This document shows positions 16,705 to 25,042 of a stretch of 55,767 nt of DNA, piece by piece; position 1 is the first letter of the stretch; every line of letters starts with the position of its first letter. Below the pieces are notes generated by a model. The model was not told the DNA's origin. It saw only the letters and a list, made by a program, of their open reading frames with translations, and searched no databases. A program made the translations under genes and the position numbers. This DNA is from Streptomyces hilarionis. Lineage in GTDB: Bacteria; Actinomycetota; Actinomycetes; Streptomycetales; Streptomycetaceae. Location: NCBI RefSeq assembly GCF_024539675.1, contig NZ_JAHHIT010000066.1:1-55767 (forward strand). Direction: 5' to 3'.

Positions 16705-17670
16705 TCAGGCCACGGCCCGGGGACCGCGGAACGTGCGCCGGTAGGCGTGGGGGGTGGTCCCGAGCGTCTGCACGAACTGATGGCGCAACGCGCCCGCCGT
16801 GCCGAACCCGGCGCGCCAGGCGATGGCGTCCACCGTCTCGTCCGTCGCCTCCAGCAGGTGCTGTGCCAGCAGCACCCGCTGGCGCAGCAGCCACCGATAG
16901 GGGGTCGTGCCCGTCTCCTGCTGGAAGCGCCGGGCGAAGGTGCGCGGGGCCATGTGGGCGCGTTCGGCGAGCTGCTCGACGGTGACCTCCTCGTCGAGGT
17001 GCTGCTCCATCCAGGCGAGCACCTCGCCGACGGTGTCGCACCGCGACCGGGGCAGCGGGCGCTCGATGTACTGGGCCTGTCCGCCGTCGCGGTGCGGCGG
17101 CACCACCATCCGCCGGGCGATCCGGTTGGCGATCTCGGGGCCCTGCTCCTTGCGGACGATGTGCAGACAGGCGTCGATGCCCGCGGCCGTCCCGGCCGAG
17201 GTGATCACCGGGTCCTCGTCGACGTAGAGCACGTCGGGTTCGACCCTGGTGCGCGGGTACTGCCGCGCCAGCTGCTCGGCGTGCCGCCAGTGCACCGCGC
17301 AGCGCCGTCCGTCCAGCAGGCCCGCCGCGGCCAGCACGAACGCCCCGGAGCAGACGCTGAGCACGCGCGTGCCCCGGTCCACGGCCCGGCGCAGCGCGTC
17401 GAGCAGCTCCGGCGGGAACTCCCGGCTGCCGTACGTCTCCCCGGCGGGGACGGCGATCAGGTCGGCGCTCTCCAGCCGTTCGAGACCGTGCCCGGTGCCC
17501 AGGGTGAAGCCGGCGTGGGTGTCGAGCGTGGCCCCCTCCGCCGAGGCGACGGCGAAGTCGTAGACGGGCAGCCCCTCGTCGCTGCGGTCGATCCCGAAGA
17601 CCTCGCAGACCACGCCCAGTTCGAAGGGGTGCACACCGTTCAGCAGGATCACGGCCACGTCGTTCAGCAT
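16705..17670 (-). CDS. nrdS: GlxA/AraC-type regulator of the nrd operon
   Basis: This 321-aa protein has an N-terminal DJ-1/PfpI-like domain (about residues 3-190; nucleophile-elbow-like SVCSGAFVLA) and a C-terminal AraC-type double HTH (about 220-315; MAPRTFARRFQQETGTTP and WRAGFGTAGALRHQF). It lies downstream of nrdB on the same strand, as in the S. coelicolor nrdABS operon, where the third gene encodes an AraC-like protein. The 250-bp gap to nrdB may hold a separate promoter. The start is at MLNDVAVILL; a longer start at 17727 would use a TTA codon and is less likely. The effector is unknown. Confidence 0.85.
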   Translation of the reverse strand: MLNDVAVILLNGVHPFELGVVCEVFGIDRSDEGLPVYDFAVASAEGATLDTHAGFTLGTGHGLERLESADLIAVPAGETYGSREFPPELLDALRRAVDRGTRVLSVCSGAFVLAAAGLLDGRRCAVHWRHAEQLARQYPRTRVEPDVLYVDEDPVITSAGTAAGIDACLHIVRKEQGPEIANRIARRMVVPPHRDGGQAQYIERPLPRSRCDTVGEVLAWMEQHLDEEVTVEQLAERAHMAPRTFARRFQQETGTTPYRWLLRQRVLLAQHLLEATDETVDAIAWRAGFGTAGALRHQFVQTLGTTPHAYRRTFRGPRAVA

Positions 17671-17762
17671 GCGGCCAGTGTGCACCCGGGGTGGCAGTAA
17701 TTTGAAGGTCTGCGGCAGTCCTGCCACTGTCAGCAGCGTCCGGGAAGTACGACGCTTACCTC

Positions 17763-18008
17763 ATGAACGCACTCAGTGAGTACCTCACCGTCCTGGCCCT
17801 CGCCCTCCTCCTCGCGGGACCGGCGCTCGTGGGACTTCTCCACGAGCGCCGGATCGACCGTCAGCTGACGGCCGCGCGGGCCGGGCAGGCAGCGCGGCCC
17901 GTCCCGTCGGGGGGCCGGACTCAGAAGTCCTCGTCCAGGTCGACGGTGCCCTCCACCGCGACCTGGTACGCCGAGGGGCGGCGCTCGAAGAAGTTGGTCA
18001 GCTCCTGA
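17763..18008 (+). CDS. Possible small membrane protein antisense to the nrdB end
   Basis: This 81-codon frame has one hydrophobic helix (LTVLALALLLAGPALVGLL) followed by a basic tail. It lies in the nrdB-nrdS gap, but its last 88 bp run antisense to nrdB, and the C-terminal third looks like antisense reading. No good SD precedes ATG 17763. The N-terminal helix is believable, and expression is uncertain. Confidence 0.35.
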   Translation: MNALSEYLTVLALALLLAGPALVGLLHERRIDRQLTAARAGQAARPVPSGGRTQKSSSRSTVPSTATWYAEGRRSKKLVSS

Positions 18009-18955
18009 ACGCCCTGGAGCTCCATGAAGGAGAACGGGTTCTGCGAGCCGTACACCGGGGCGAAGCCGAGGCGCGACAGCCGCTGGTCGGCGACGCACTC
18101 CAGGTACTGCCGCATGGAGTCGGTGTTCATGCCGGGCAGGCCCTCGCCGCACAGGTCGCGCGCGAACTGCAACTCGGCCTCGACGGCCTCCCGGAGCATG
18201 TCGGCGACCTGCTCCTCGAGCCGGTCGTCGAAGAGCTCCGGCTCCTCCTTGCGCACGGTGTCGACCACCTCGAAGGCGAAGCTCATGTGCATCGTCTCGT
18301 CGCGGAACACCCAGTTGGTGCCGGTCGCCAGGCCGTGCAGCAGACCACGGCTGCGGAACCAGTAGACGTACGCGAAGGCCCCGTAGAAGAACAGGCCCTC
18401 GATGCACGCGGCGAAGCAGATCAGGTTGAGCAGGAAGCGGCGGCGGTCGGCCTGGGACTCCAGCCGCTCCAGCTTCTCGACCTCGTTGATCCACTTGAAG
18501 CAGAACTCGGCCTTCTCGCGGATGGAGGGGATGTTCTCCACCGCGTCGAAGGCGGCCGCCCGGTCCTGCGGATCGGGCAGGTAGGTGTCCAGCAGCGTCA
18601 GATAGAACTGGACGTGCACGGCCTCCTCGAACAGCTGCCGGGACAGGTACAGGCGCGCCTCGGGGGAGTTGATGTGCTTGTACAGCGTCAGCACGAGGTT
18701 GTTCGCCACGATCGAGTCGCCCGTCGCGAAGAACGCGACCAGCCGGCCGATCATGTGCTGCTCGCCCTCGGACAGCTTCGCGAGGTCGGCGACGTCCGAG
18801 TGGAGGTCGACCTCCTCGACGGTCCAGGTGTTCTTGATGGCGTCCCGGTAGCGCTCGTAGAAGTCGGGGTAGCGCATCGGCCGCAGGGTCAGCTCGAAGC
18901 CCGGGTCGAGCAGGTTCTTCTCGGCCTTCTCGGCCTTCTCGGGTGCGGTGGTCAT
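17921..18955 (-). CDS. nrdB: Class Ia ribonucleotide reductase small subunit (R2)
   Basis: This 344-aa di-iron subunit has ligands in family order: Asp in FFATGDSIVANN, ExxH in FEEAVHVQFY, Glu in CIEGLFFYG and ExxH in RDETMHMSF. A Tyr four residues after the first ligand His sits where the radical tyrosine is expected. The C-terminal tail ends DLDEDF, the usual acidic docking peptide for R1. The ATG lies in GTGATG and overlaps the nrdA stop, so translation is coupled. An alternative GTG at 18958 adds one residue. Confidence 0.95.
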   Translation of the reverse strand: MTTAPEKAEKAEKNLLDPGFELTLRPMRYPDFYERYRDAIKNTWTVEEVDLHSDVADLAKLSEGEQHMIGRLVAFFATGDSIVANNLVLTLYKHINSPEARLYLSRQLFEEAVHVQFYLTLLDTYLPDPQDRAAAFDAVENIPSIREKAEFCFKWINEVEKLERLESQADRRRFLLNLICFAACIEGLFFYGAFAYVYWFRSRGLLHGLATGTNWVFRDETMHMSFAFEVVDTVRKEEPELFDDRLEEQVADMLREAVEAELQFARDLCGEGLPGMNTDSMRQYLECVADQRLSRLGFAPVYGSQNPFSFMELQGVQELTNFFERRPSAYQVAVEGTVDLDEDF

Positions 18956-21339
18956 CACTGGCAGGCCTCGCAGGACTCGGGGTTCTCAAGGGAGCAGGCG
19001 ACGGCGTCGGGGTCGGCCGCCTGCTGCACGGGGACGGTCGCCTCCGGCTGCGCCGTGCCCTGGGCGGCGCGCGCGATGCGGGTCGCCGGGCGCGAGCGCA
19101 GGTAGTACGTCGTCTTCAGGCCCGACTTCCAGGCGTACGCGTACATCGAGGACAGCTTGCCGATGGTCGGCGTCTCCAGGAACAGGTTCAGGGACTGGGC
19201 CTGGTCCAGGAACGGGGTGCGGGCGGCGGCCATGTCGATCAGACCGCGCTGCGGGATCTCCCACGCCGTGCGGTACAGCGCCCGCACCTCCGCCGGGATC
19301 CACGCGAAGCCCTGCACCGAGCCGTTCGCCTCGCGCAGCGCCTCCCGGGTGCGCGCGTCCCAGACGCCGAGCTCCTTGAGCTCGCGCACCAGGTACGAGT
19401 TGACCTGGAGGAACTCGCCGGACAGCGTCTCGCGCTTGAACAGGTTGGACACCTGCGGCTCGATGCATTCGTACACGCCCGCGATGGAGGCGATGGTGGC
19501 GGTGGGCGCGATGGCCAGCAGCAGGGAGTTGCGCATGCCGGTCGTGGCGATCCGCTCGCGCAGGGCTGCCCAGCGCTCGGGCCAGGCGAACTCGACGCCG
19601 TAGTGGTCGGGGTGCAGCACGCCCCTGGCCGTGCGGGTCTTCTCCCAGGCGGGAAGGGGGCCGTTGCGCTCGGCCAGGTCGGTGGAGGCCTCGTAGGCGG
19701 CGAGCATCACGCGCTCGGCGATACGGGTGGACAGGGCCCTGGCCTCGGGCGAGTCGAAGGGGACGCGCAGCTTGAAGAAGACGTCCTGGAGCCCCATCGC
19801 GCCCAGACCGACCGGACGCCAGCGGGCGTTGGAGCGGCCCGCCTGCTCGGTCGGGTAGAAGTTGATGTCGACGACGCGGTCCAGGAAGGTGACGGCGGTG
19901 CGGACGGTCTCGTCCAGCCGCTCCCAGTCGATGTCGCCGGCCGCCGTGTCGACGAACGCGCCCAGGTTCACCGAGCCCAGGTTGCACACGGCGGTCTCGC
20001 CGTCGTCCGTGACCTCCAGGATCTCCGTGCAGAGGTTGGAGGAGTGCACGACGTGGCCCGGCTCGGCCGTCTGGTTGGCGGTGCGGTTGGCGGCGTCCTT
20101 GAAGGTCATCCAGCCGTTGCCGGTCTGCGCGAGGGTGCGCATCATGCGGCCGTACAGGTCGCGGGCCGCGATGGTCTTCCGCGCCAGTCCGTCCGCCTCC
20201 GCCTTGCGGTAGGCGGCGTCGAACTCGTCGCCCCACAGGTCGACCAGCTCGGGCACGTCGGAGGGGGAGAACAGCGACCACGCCTCGTCGGCGTTGACCC
20301 GGCGCATGAACTCGTCCGGGATCCAGTGCGCGAGGTTCAGGTTGTGCGTGCGCCGGGCGTCCTCGCCGGTGTTGTCGCGCAGCTCCAGGAACTCCTCGAT
20401 GTCGGAGTGCCAGGTCTCCAGGTAGACCGCGGCCGCGCCCTTGCGCCGCCCGCCCTGGTTCACCGCGGCGACCGAGGCGTCCAGCGTCTTGAGGAACGGC
20501 ACGATGCCGTTGGAGTGCCCGTTGGTGCCGCGGATCAGCGAACCGCGGCTGCGGATGCGGGAGTAGGACAGTCCGATGCCGCCGGCGTGCTTCGACAGCC
20601 GGGCCACCTGGTGGTAGCGGTCGTAGAGCGAGTCGAGCTCGTCCAGCGGGGAGTCGAGGAGGTAGCAGGACGACATCTGCGGGTGGCGGGTGCCGGAGTT
20701 GAAGAGCGTGGGGGAGGACGGGAGGTAGTCCAGCCGGCTCATGAGCCCGTAGAGCGCGGCGACCTCGTCGACGGCGCGGACCGTGTCGTCCTCGGCGAGA
20801 CCGGAGGCGACGCGCAGCAGGAAGTGCTGGGGCGTCTCGACGACCTTGCGGGTGATCGGGTGCCGCAGCAGGTAGCGGCTGTGCAGGGTGCGCAGGCCGA
20901 AGTAGCCGAAGCGGTCGTCGGCGCGGTCGTCGACCAGCGCGTCGAGGCGGGCCGCGTGGGTGCGCACGAACTCGGCGGTGCGGTCGGCGATCAGCCCCTC
21001 GCGGTGGCCGACGGCGACCGACTCCGTGAACGACGTGACGCCCTGCGAGGCGGCCTCCGCGGCGATGCTGATCGTCAGCAGCCGGGCGGCCAGCTTCGAG
21101 TAGGCCGGGTCCTCGGAGATCAGACCGGCGGCCGCCTCCGTGGCCAGCTCGCGCAGCTCCGCGGTGACCTCGGAGGCCGTCCGCGCGGACCGGCCGCGCA
21201 GGGCCGCGGCGGCGACCCGGCCGGGGTCGGCGTCGGGCAGATCGGCGGTCAGCTCGGTCAGGGTCCGCAACAACGCGGTCCCGGGGCCGTCGGTCTCCGG
21301 TGCGGCGGCCGAAACCGGTTCGGCTGGCGCGATGGTCAC
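18955..21339 (-). CDS. nrdA: Class Ia ribonucleotide reductase large subunit (R1)
   Basis: This 794-aa catalytic subunit makes dNDPs aerobically. Visible motifs are MSSCYLLDSP (active-site Cys), SSNLCTEI (Asn/Cys/Glu site), AVCNLGSVNLG (partner Cys), a TTYYLRSRP tyrosine pair for radical transfer and a C-terminal SCEAC redox pair. The N terminus has no canonical ATP-cone VxKRDG motif. GTG 21339 follows GAGGGAGAG by about 6 nt. Upstream lie a B12 riboswitch and NrdR boxes, so the operon should be shut off when cobalamin allows the class II enzyme to work and when dATP/NrdR signals excess. Confidence 0.95.
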   Translation of the reverse strand: MTIAPAEPVSAAAPETDGPGTALLRTLTELTADLPDADPGRVAAAALRGRSARTASEVTAELRELATEAAAGLISEDPAYSKLAARLLTISIAAEAASQGVTSFTESVAVGHREGLIADRTAEFVRTHAARLDALVDDRADDRFGYFGLRTLHSRYLLRHPITRKVVETPQHFLLRVASGLAEDDTVRAVDEVAALYGLMSRLDYLPSSPTLFNSGTRHPQMSSCYLLDSPLDELDSLYDRYHQVARLSKHAGGIGLSYSRIRSRGSLIRGTNGHSNGIVPFLKTLDASVAAVNQGGRRKGAAAVYLETWHSDIEEFLELRDNTGEDARRTHNLNLAHWIPDEFMRRVNADEAWSLFSPSDVPELVDLWGDEFDAAYRKAEADGLARKTIAARDLYGRMMRTLAQTGNGWMTFKDAANRTANQTAEPGHVVHSSNLCTEILEVTDDGETAVCNLGSVNLGAFVDTAAGDIDWERLDETVRTAVTFLDRVVDINFYPTEQAGRSNARWRPVGLGAMGLQDVFFKLRVPFDSPEARALSTRIAERVMLAAYEASTDLAERNGPLPAWEKTRTARGVLHPDHYGVEFAWPERWAALRERIATTGMRNSLLLAIAPTATIASIAGVYECIEPQVSNLFKRETLSGEFLQVNSYLVRELKELGVWDARTREALREANGSVQGFAWIPAEVRALYRTAWEIPQRGLIDMAAARTPFLDQAQSLNLFLETPTIGKLSSMYAYAWKSGLKTTYYLRSRPATRIARAAQGTAQPEATVPVQQAADPDAVACSLENPESCEACQ

Positions 21340-21469
21340 GTGGGGCTCTCCCTCGCTGGGCGGGGGCCTTGCGCAGGGCAGGAGGCAGCACACGAGCGCG
21401 CGGGGGCGTCGCGTCCACCGGCCCACTCCGCGAGGCCCGGACGTCGGGGCGCCCGGACCGGACGGCCGG

Positions 21470-21590
21470 GCACGCTGTCGGCAGGACCTCGGACTGAACA
21501 GGCGTGCGCATACGGGTATGGATGCACGCGAGTACACCGTTGCGGGACAGTTCCGGATTCGCACCGGATTCCCCTGCGGCGACAGCGAGC
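21470..21590 (-). ncRNA. Adenosylcobalamin (B12) riboswitch of nrdA-nrdB-nrdS
   Basis: On the minus strand, 21536-21580 carries the B12-box region (GGGAATCCGGTGCGAATCC, then CCCGCAACGGT). The AGTCCGAGGTCCTGCC-like element is at about 21477-21497. A closing P1 stem CGCTGTCG/CGACAGCG pairs 21580-21587 with 21473-21480. The 130-bp stretch to the nrdA start (21340-21470) would be the expression platform. S. coelicolor nrdABS is controlled by such a riboswitch. Confidence 0.92.
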
Positions 21591-21593
21591 ATG

Positions 21594-21609
21594 AGCATAC
21601 ATCTTGTGC
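21594..21609 (-). promoter_or_regulatory. NrdR box 2
   Basis: The minus strand reads GCACAAGATGTATGCT, matching most of the NrdR consensus ACACWATATATWGTGT. It starts exactly 31 bp from box 1, three helical turns, the spacing expected for tandem NrdR boxes. Confidence 0.7.
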
Positions 21610-21624
21610 TCGCCCGTCACGCCA

Positions 21625-21640
21625 CCCCCAGATGTTGTGT
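21625..21640 (-). promoter_or_regulatory. NrdR box 1
   Basis: The minus strand reads ACACAACATCTGGGGG, with a good left half and a weaker right half. It overlaps the presumed -10 region of nrdA, consistent with repression. Confidence 0.65.
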
Positions 21641-21662
21641 CGCAGCGGTTTCAGAGCGTCAA
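21633..21662 (-). promoter_or_regulatory. nrdA promoter
   Basis: TTGACG (minus strand, 21662-21657) is a good -35. A -10 such as CACAAC or CAACAT follows at 17-19 nt inside NrdR box 1. Transcription would begin just before the riboswitch. Confidence 0.5.
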
Positions 21663-21741
21663 CTGACAGGTGAGCAGAGTGATCTCCGCCGGCTCCGGCG
21701 CGGGCCGCGTCCCGCTCGGGTGTGCGACGCGAGCGGCCCGG

Positions 21742-21777
21742 CGGCGGCCGGGCGGGGCCGCGGCGGCCGGGCGGGGC
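21742..21777. repeat. 17-bp direct repeat
   Basis: CGGCGGCCGGGCGGGGC occurs at 21742-21758 and again at 21761-21777, in the gap between the symporter gene and the nrd promoter. No other feature was seen in 21663-21790. Confidence 0.6.
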
Positions 21778-21791
21778 GTGCGGACACACGG

Positions 21792-21825
21792 GGGCGGGCC
21801 GCCGGATCTCTCCGACGGCCCGCCC
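21792..21825 (-). terminator. Terminator of the symporter operon
   Basis: GGGCGGGCCGCCGG pairs with 21812-21825, with one mismatch and a 6-nt loop, 40 bp past the symporter stop. Confidence 0.6.
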
Positions 21826-21864
21826 TGTGCCGCACGCGCGACCCGCGAGGGTCCTGCGGGCCGG

Positions 21865-23493
21865 CTAGTGGGACGTGCCCGCGGTGGCCGGGGGCAGTTC
21901 GACCTGGACGCCCGGGTCGCCCGCGTCCGCCGTGTAGTCCTCCGGCTTCGTCTCGTCGATCCCGTCGGGGGCCTTGGCCGCCCGCAGGACGAAGGTCAGC
22001 ACGACCGCGACGGCGACGTTGAGGACGAACGCCGTGAGGCCGATGTAGCCGATCTCCCCGATGCCCGGGATCTCCTTCGACGAGCCGCCGAAGTGCTTCT
22101 GCGTGGGCGAGGCGACGCCGTACGCGGCGAAGGTGCCGTAGACCATGCCGACCGCCCAGCCGGCCAGCAGGGCCCAGCGGTGGAACCAGCGGGTGAACAG
22201 GCCGCCGACGAGGGCCGGGAAGGTCTGGAGGATCCAGATCCCGCCCAGCAGCTGGAAGTTGATGGCGACCGTCTTGTCCATGGTGAGGACGAAGACCAGC
22301 GCGCCGACCTTCACCAGCAGCGAGACCAGCTTGGAGACCTTGGTCTCCTGGGCGGGCGTCGCGTCCGGCCGGATGAAGTCCTTGTAGATGTTGCGGGTGA
22401 AGAGGTTCGCCGCCGCGATCGACATGATCGCGGCCGGCACCAGCGCGCCGATGCCGATCGCCGCGAACGCCACACCGGCGAACCAGGACGGGAACATGTC
22501 CTCGAACAGCTGCGGGATCGCCAGCTGCCCGTTGGTCACCTTGACCCCGGCCGCGATCGCCATGAAGCCCAGCAGCGCGAGCAGGCCCAGCATCAGCGAG
22601 TACAGCGGCAGGATCGTGGTGTTGCGGCGGATCACCTCACGGCTGCGCGACGACAGCGTCGCGGTGATGGAGTGCGGGTACATGAACAGCGCCAGGGCCG
22701 AGCCGAGCGCGAGCGTGGCGTACGTCCACTGGCCCGGTTCCGCCGGCGCGAGCGCGCCGCGCGGCTTGCCCGTCGCCGGGTTGGTCTGGCTGAACGCCTC
22801 GCCCGCCTTGGCGAAGATGTCGTCGAACCCGCCCAGCTTGATCGGGATGTAGATGATCGCCACCGCGATGACGATGTAGATCAGCGTGTCCTTCACGAAC
22901 GCGATCAGCGCGGGGGCCCGCAGGCCCGACGAGTACGTGTAGGCCGCCAGCACGCCGAAGGCGATCAGCAGCGGCAGGTCCTTCACGAACCAGTTGGTGT
23001 TCTCGCCGCCGCCGACGCCCATCACGTCCAGCACCGCCTGGATGCCGACCAGTTGGAGCGCGATGTAGGGCATCGTCGCCAGGATGCCGGTGACGGCCAC
23101 CGCCAGCGACAGACCCTTCGAGCCGAAGCGGCCCCGCACGAAGTCGGAGGTCGTCACGTAGCCGTGCTTGTGGGACACCGACCACAGGCGGGGCAGGAAC
23201 GTGAAGATCAGCGGGTAGACGAGGATCGTGTACGGCACCGCGAAGAAGCCCGCCGCGCCCGCCGCGTAGATCGCCGCGGGCACCGCGACGAAGGTGTACG
23301 CGGTGTACAGGTCGCCGCCGAGCAGGAACCAGGTGACCCAGGTGCCGAACGACCGGCCGCCCAGGCCCCATTCGTCGAGGCTCTGCTCGTTCTCGGCCTT
23401 GCGCCAGCGCGCGGCCAGGAAGCCCATGACCGTGACGGCCAGGAAGAAGAAGATGAAGACGGCGAGCGCGACGCCGTTCACGCCGTCCTTCAC
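21865..23493 (-). CDS. mctP: Sodium:solute symporter (MctP-like monocarboxylate uptake)
   Basis: This 542-aa protein has about 13 membrane helices of the SSS (APC-fold) family. Typical stretches are WGLGGRSFGTWVTWFLLGGDLYTAYTF near the N terminus, MPYIALQLVGIQAVL, and SALALFMYPHSITATLSSRS. The acidic, Pro-rich C-terminal tail is cytosolic. The subfamily carries monocarboxylates such as lactate, pyruvate or acetate; the exact substrate is not readable. GTG 23493 overlaps the DUF3311 gene stop, a pairing common for this transporter. Confidence 0.88.
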   Translation of the reverse strand: MKDGVNGVALAVFIFFFLAVTVMGFLAARWRKAENEQSLDEWGLGGRSFGTWVTWFLLGGDLYTAYTFVAVPAAIYAAGAAGFFAVPYTILVYPLIFTFLPRLWSVSHKHGYVTTSDFVRGRFGSKGLSLAVAVTGILATMPYIALQLVGIQAVLDVMGVGGGENTNWFVKDLPLLIAFGVLAAYTYSSGLRAPALIAFVKDTLIYIVIAVAIIYIPIKLGGFDDIFAKAGEAFSQTNPATGKPRGALAPAEPGQWTYATLALGSALALFMYPHSITATLSSRSREVIRRNTTILPLYSLMLGLLALLGFMAIAAGVKVTNGQLAIPQLFEDMFPSWFAGVAFAAIGIGALVPAAIMSIAAANLFTRNIYKDFIRPDATPAQETKVSKLVSLLVKVGALVFVLTMDKTVAINFQLLGGIWILQTFPALVGGLFTRWFHRWALLAGWAVGMVYGTFAAYGVASPTQKHFGGSSKEIPGIGEIGYIGLTAFVLNVAVAVVLTFVLRAAKAPDGIDETKPEDYTADAGDPGVQVELPPATAGTSH

Positions 23494-23804
23494 TCCGACG
23501 CACCGCCCTTCGGAGAGGAGGAGTCCGCCTCGGGGGCGGAGCCGGCCAAGGCCGGTGCGGCGGCCGCGCGGCCGCGCTGGTCACGCTGCCACAGCTTGTA
23601 CGCCGTCACGGTCAGCACGGCGGAGAGGGGCACCCACAGCATCTGGTACCAGTAGAAGAAGGGGATCCCGATGAACGCCGGGTCCACCTTCGCGTACGAA
23701 CCCACCCACAGCATCGCCGCGAAGGGCGCGAGCAGACAGAGGGCGATGACGACGCGCACAGGCGTCACCACCGGCCCCCTGGTCACTTCCGGGGTCTCTG
23801 ACAT
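23490..23804 (-). CDS. DUF3311 small membrane protein
   Basis: This 104-aa protein has two membrane helices (about residues 15-35 and 45-70) with a FFYWYQMLWVPLSA motif typical of DUF3311. It is almost always encoded next to SSS symporters and is probably an accessory subunit. Translation of mctP is coupled to it through a 4-bp overlap. The Ala/Ser-rich C-terminal tail is likely disordered. Confidence 0.85.
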   Translation of the reverse strand: MSETPEVTRGPVVTPVRVVIALCLLAPFAAMLWVGSYAKVDPAFIGIPFFYWYQMLWVPLSAVLTVTAYKLWQRDQRGRAAAAPALAGSAPEADSSSPKGGASE

Positions 23805-23904
23805 CGGCGGCTCCGTCCCCTCATCCGATCGCCTTGATCACAGGTGTAATGCGCAGGCAATGTAAGTGACGGATAAGCCCAGCGGAAGGCCCTCCACAGA
23901 CCCT

Positions 23905-24669
23905 CTACTCGGCGGGCCTTTTCAGCCGGGCCACGAATTTGTACCGGTCGCCCCGGTACACCGAACGCACCCACTCCACCGGCAGGCCCTGCCGGTCCAG
24001 GGAGTGGCGGGAGAGCATCAGCATGGGCAGGCCCACGTCGGTGCCGAGCAGGCCGGCCTCGCGGGGTGTGGCCAGAGAGGTCTCGATGGTCTCCTCGGCC
24101 TCGGCAAGATGGATGTCGTAGACCTCGGCCAGGGCGGTGTACAGCGAGGTGTACTTGGCCAGCGACCGGCGCAGGGCCGGGAAGCGCTTCGCCGACAGGT
24201 GGGTCGTCTCGATCGCCATGGGCTCGCCGTTGGCCATGCGCAGCCGCTCGATGCGCAGCACCCGCCCGCCCGCCGTGATGTCCAGCAGGGCGGCGAGGCG
24301 GTCGTCGGCGGTGATGTAGCCGACGTCCAGCAGCTGCGAGGTCGGTTCGAGCCCCTGGGCGCGCATGTCCTCGGTGTAGGAGGTGAGTTGCAGCGCCTGG
24401 GAGACCTTCGGCTTGGCGACGAAGGTGCCCTTGCCTTGGATGCGCTCCAGCCGCCCCTCGACGACGAGTTCCTGAAGGGCCTGGCGGACGGTCGTGCGCG
24501 AGGTGTCGAACTCGGCGGCCAGGGTGCGCTCCGGCGGGACCGGCGTGCCGGGCGACTGCGTCTCGGTGATGTCGAGCAGGTGCTTCTTGAGGCGGTAGTA
24601 CTTGGGCACACGCGCGGTACGGACGGTCGCCCCTCCCTCGTTCTCCGCACTGCTGACGTCGGTGCTCAT
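23905..24669 (-). CDS. dasR: GntR/HutC-family regulator DasR
   Basis: This 254-aa protein is nearly identical, as recalled, to S. coelicolor DasR. An N-terminal winged helix (KYYRLKKHLL; LAAEFDTSRTTVRQALQELVVEGRLERIQGKGTFVA, residues 20-85) is followed by a UTRA ligand domain (about 95-240). DasR represses aminosugar uptake and catabolism, chitinases and antibiotic pathways, and is released by glucosamine-6-phosphate. The start is at MSTDVSSAENEGG. It is divergent from dasABC across a 373-bp region containing several dre sites, which could also autoregulate it. Confidence 0.97.
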   Translation of the reverse strand: MSTDVSSAENEGGATVRTARVPKYYRLKKHLLDITETQSPGTPVPPERTLAAEFDTSRTTVRQALQELVVEGRLERIQGKGTFVAKPKVSQALQLTSYTEDMRAQGLEPTSQLLDVGYITADDRLAALLDITAGGRVLRIERLRMANGEPMAIETTHLSAKRFPALRRSLAKYTSLYTALAEVYDIHLAEAEETIETSLATPREAGLLGTDVGLPMLMLSRHSLDRQGLPVEWVRSVYRGDRYKFVARLKRPAE

Positions 24670-24797
24670 GGCCTGCCTTCCCGGCTGCGGGTGCCGAAAC
24701 GGCCGACACCCCGTCGGCCGCGGCTCACATCGTGGCACGGACCGGGCGATGCGCGCGCCGACGTTCCGTGATCCCTCTGTATACCGCCGGAACCTTG

Positions 24798-24813
24798 GCT
24801 GGTCTAGTCCACC
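24798..24813. promoter_or_regulatory. dre site (DasR operator), dasR-proximal
   Basis: GCTGGTCTAGTCCACC matches the dre consensus ACTGGTCTAGACCAGT in its core TGGTCTAG-TCCA. It lies 130 bp upstream of the dasR start, suiting autoregulation. Confidence 0.75.
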
Positions 24814-24967
24814 AGGGCAAATGGTCTACCGGACCGACCGCCTCCGGCGCCCGGGATTTCGACGGCTTCTTACTTAAAGGTTCCTGCATATGTAGGTCCC
24901 ATAACGGCTGGTCGGAGGGGGTTCGGCCACCCTTGACAGGCTTATTGGCCTGAGCCAAGCTCTGCGC

Positions 24968-24983
24968 ACTGGTCTACACCATT
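24968..24983. promoter_or_regulatory. dre site (DasR operator), dasA-proximal
   Basis: ACTGGTCTACACCATT lies 7 bp after the dasA -10, over the expected transcription start, an ideal place for repression. TTGGTCC follows directly as an extra half-site. Confidence 0.88.
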
Positions 24984-25042
24984 GGTCCAGATCGAGGTCC
25001 CGGCCCGTGGGCGGGGGGTGTGGCATCCCTGAGGAGGATGGC

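Larger units (their letters stand above)
24670..25042. promoter_or_regulatory. Divergent dasR-dasA control region
   Basis: This 373-bp region holds dasA promoter elements TTGACA (24933-24938) and CAAGCT (24956-24961) at 17-nt spacing. It also holds two good dre sites and a weaker half-site TGGTCTACCGGA (24822-24833). A short AT-rich patch carries the near-palindrome CCTGCATATGTAGG (24883-24896), possibly another regulator's site. Confidence 0.7.
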
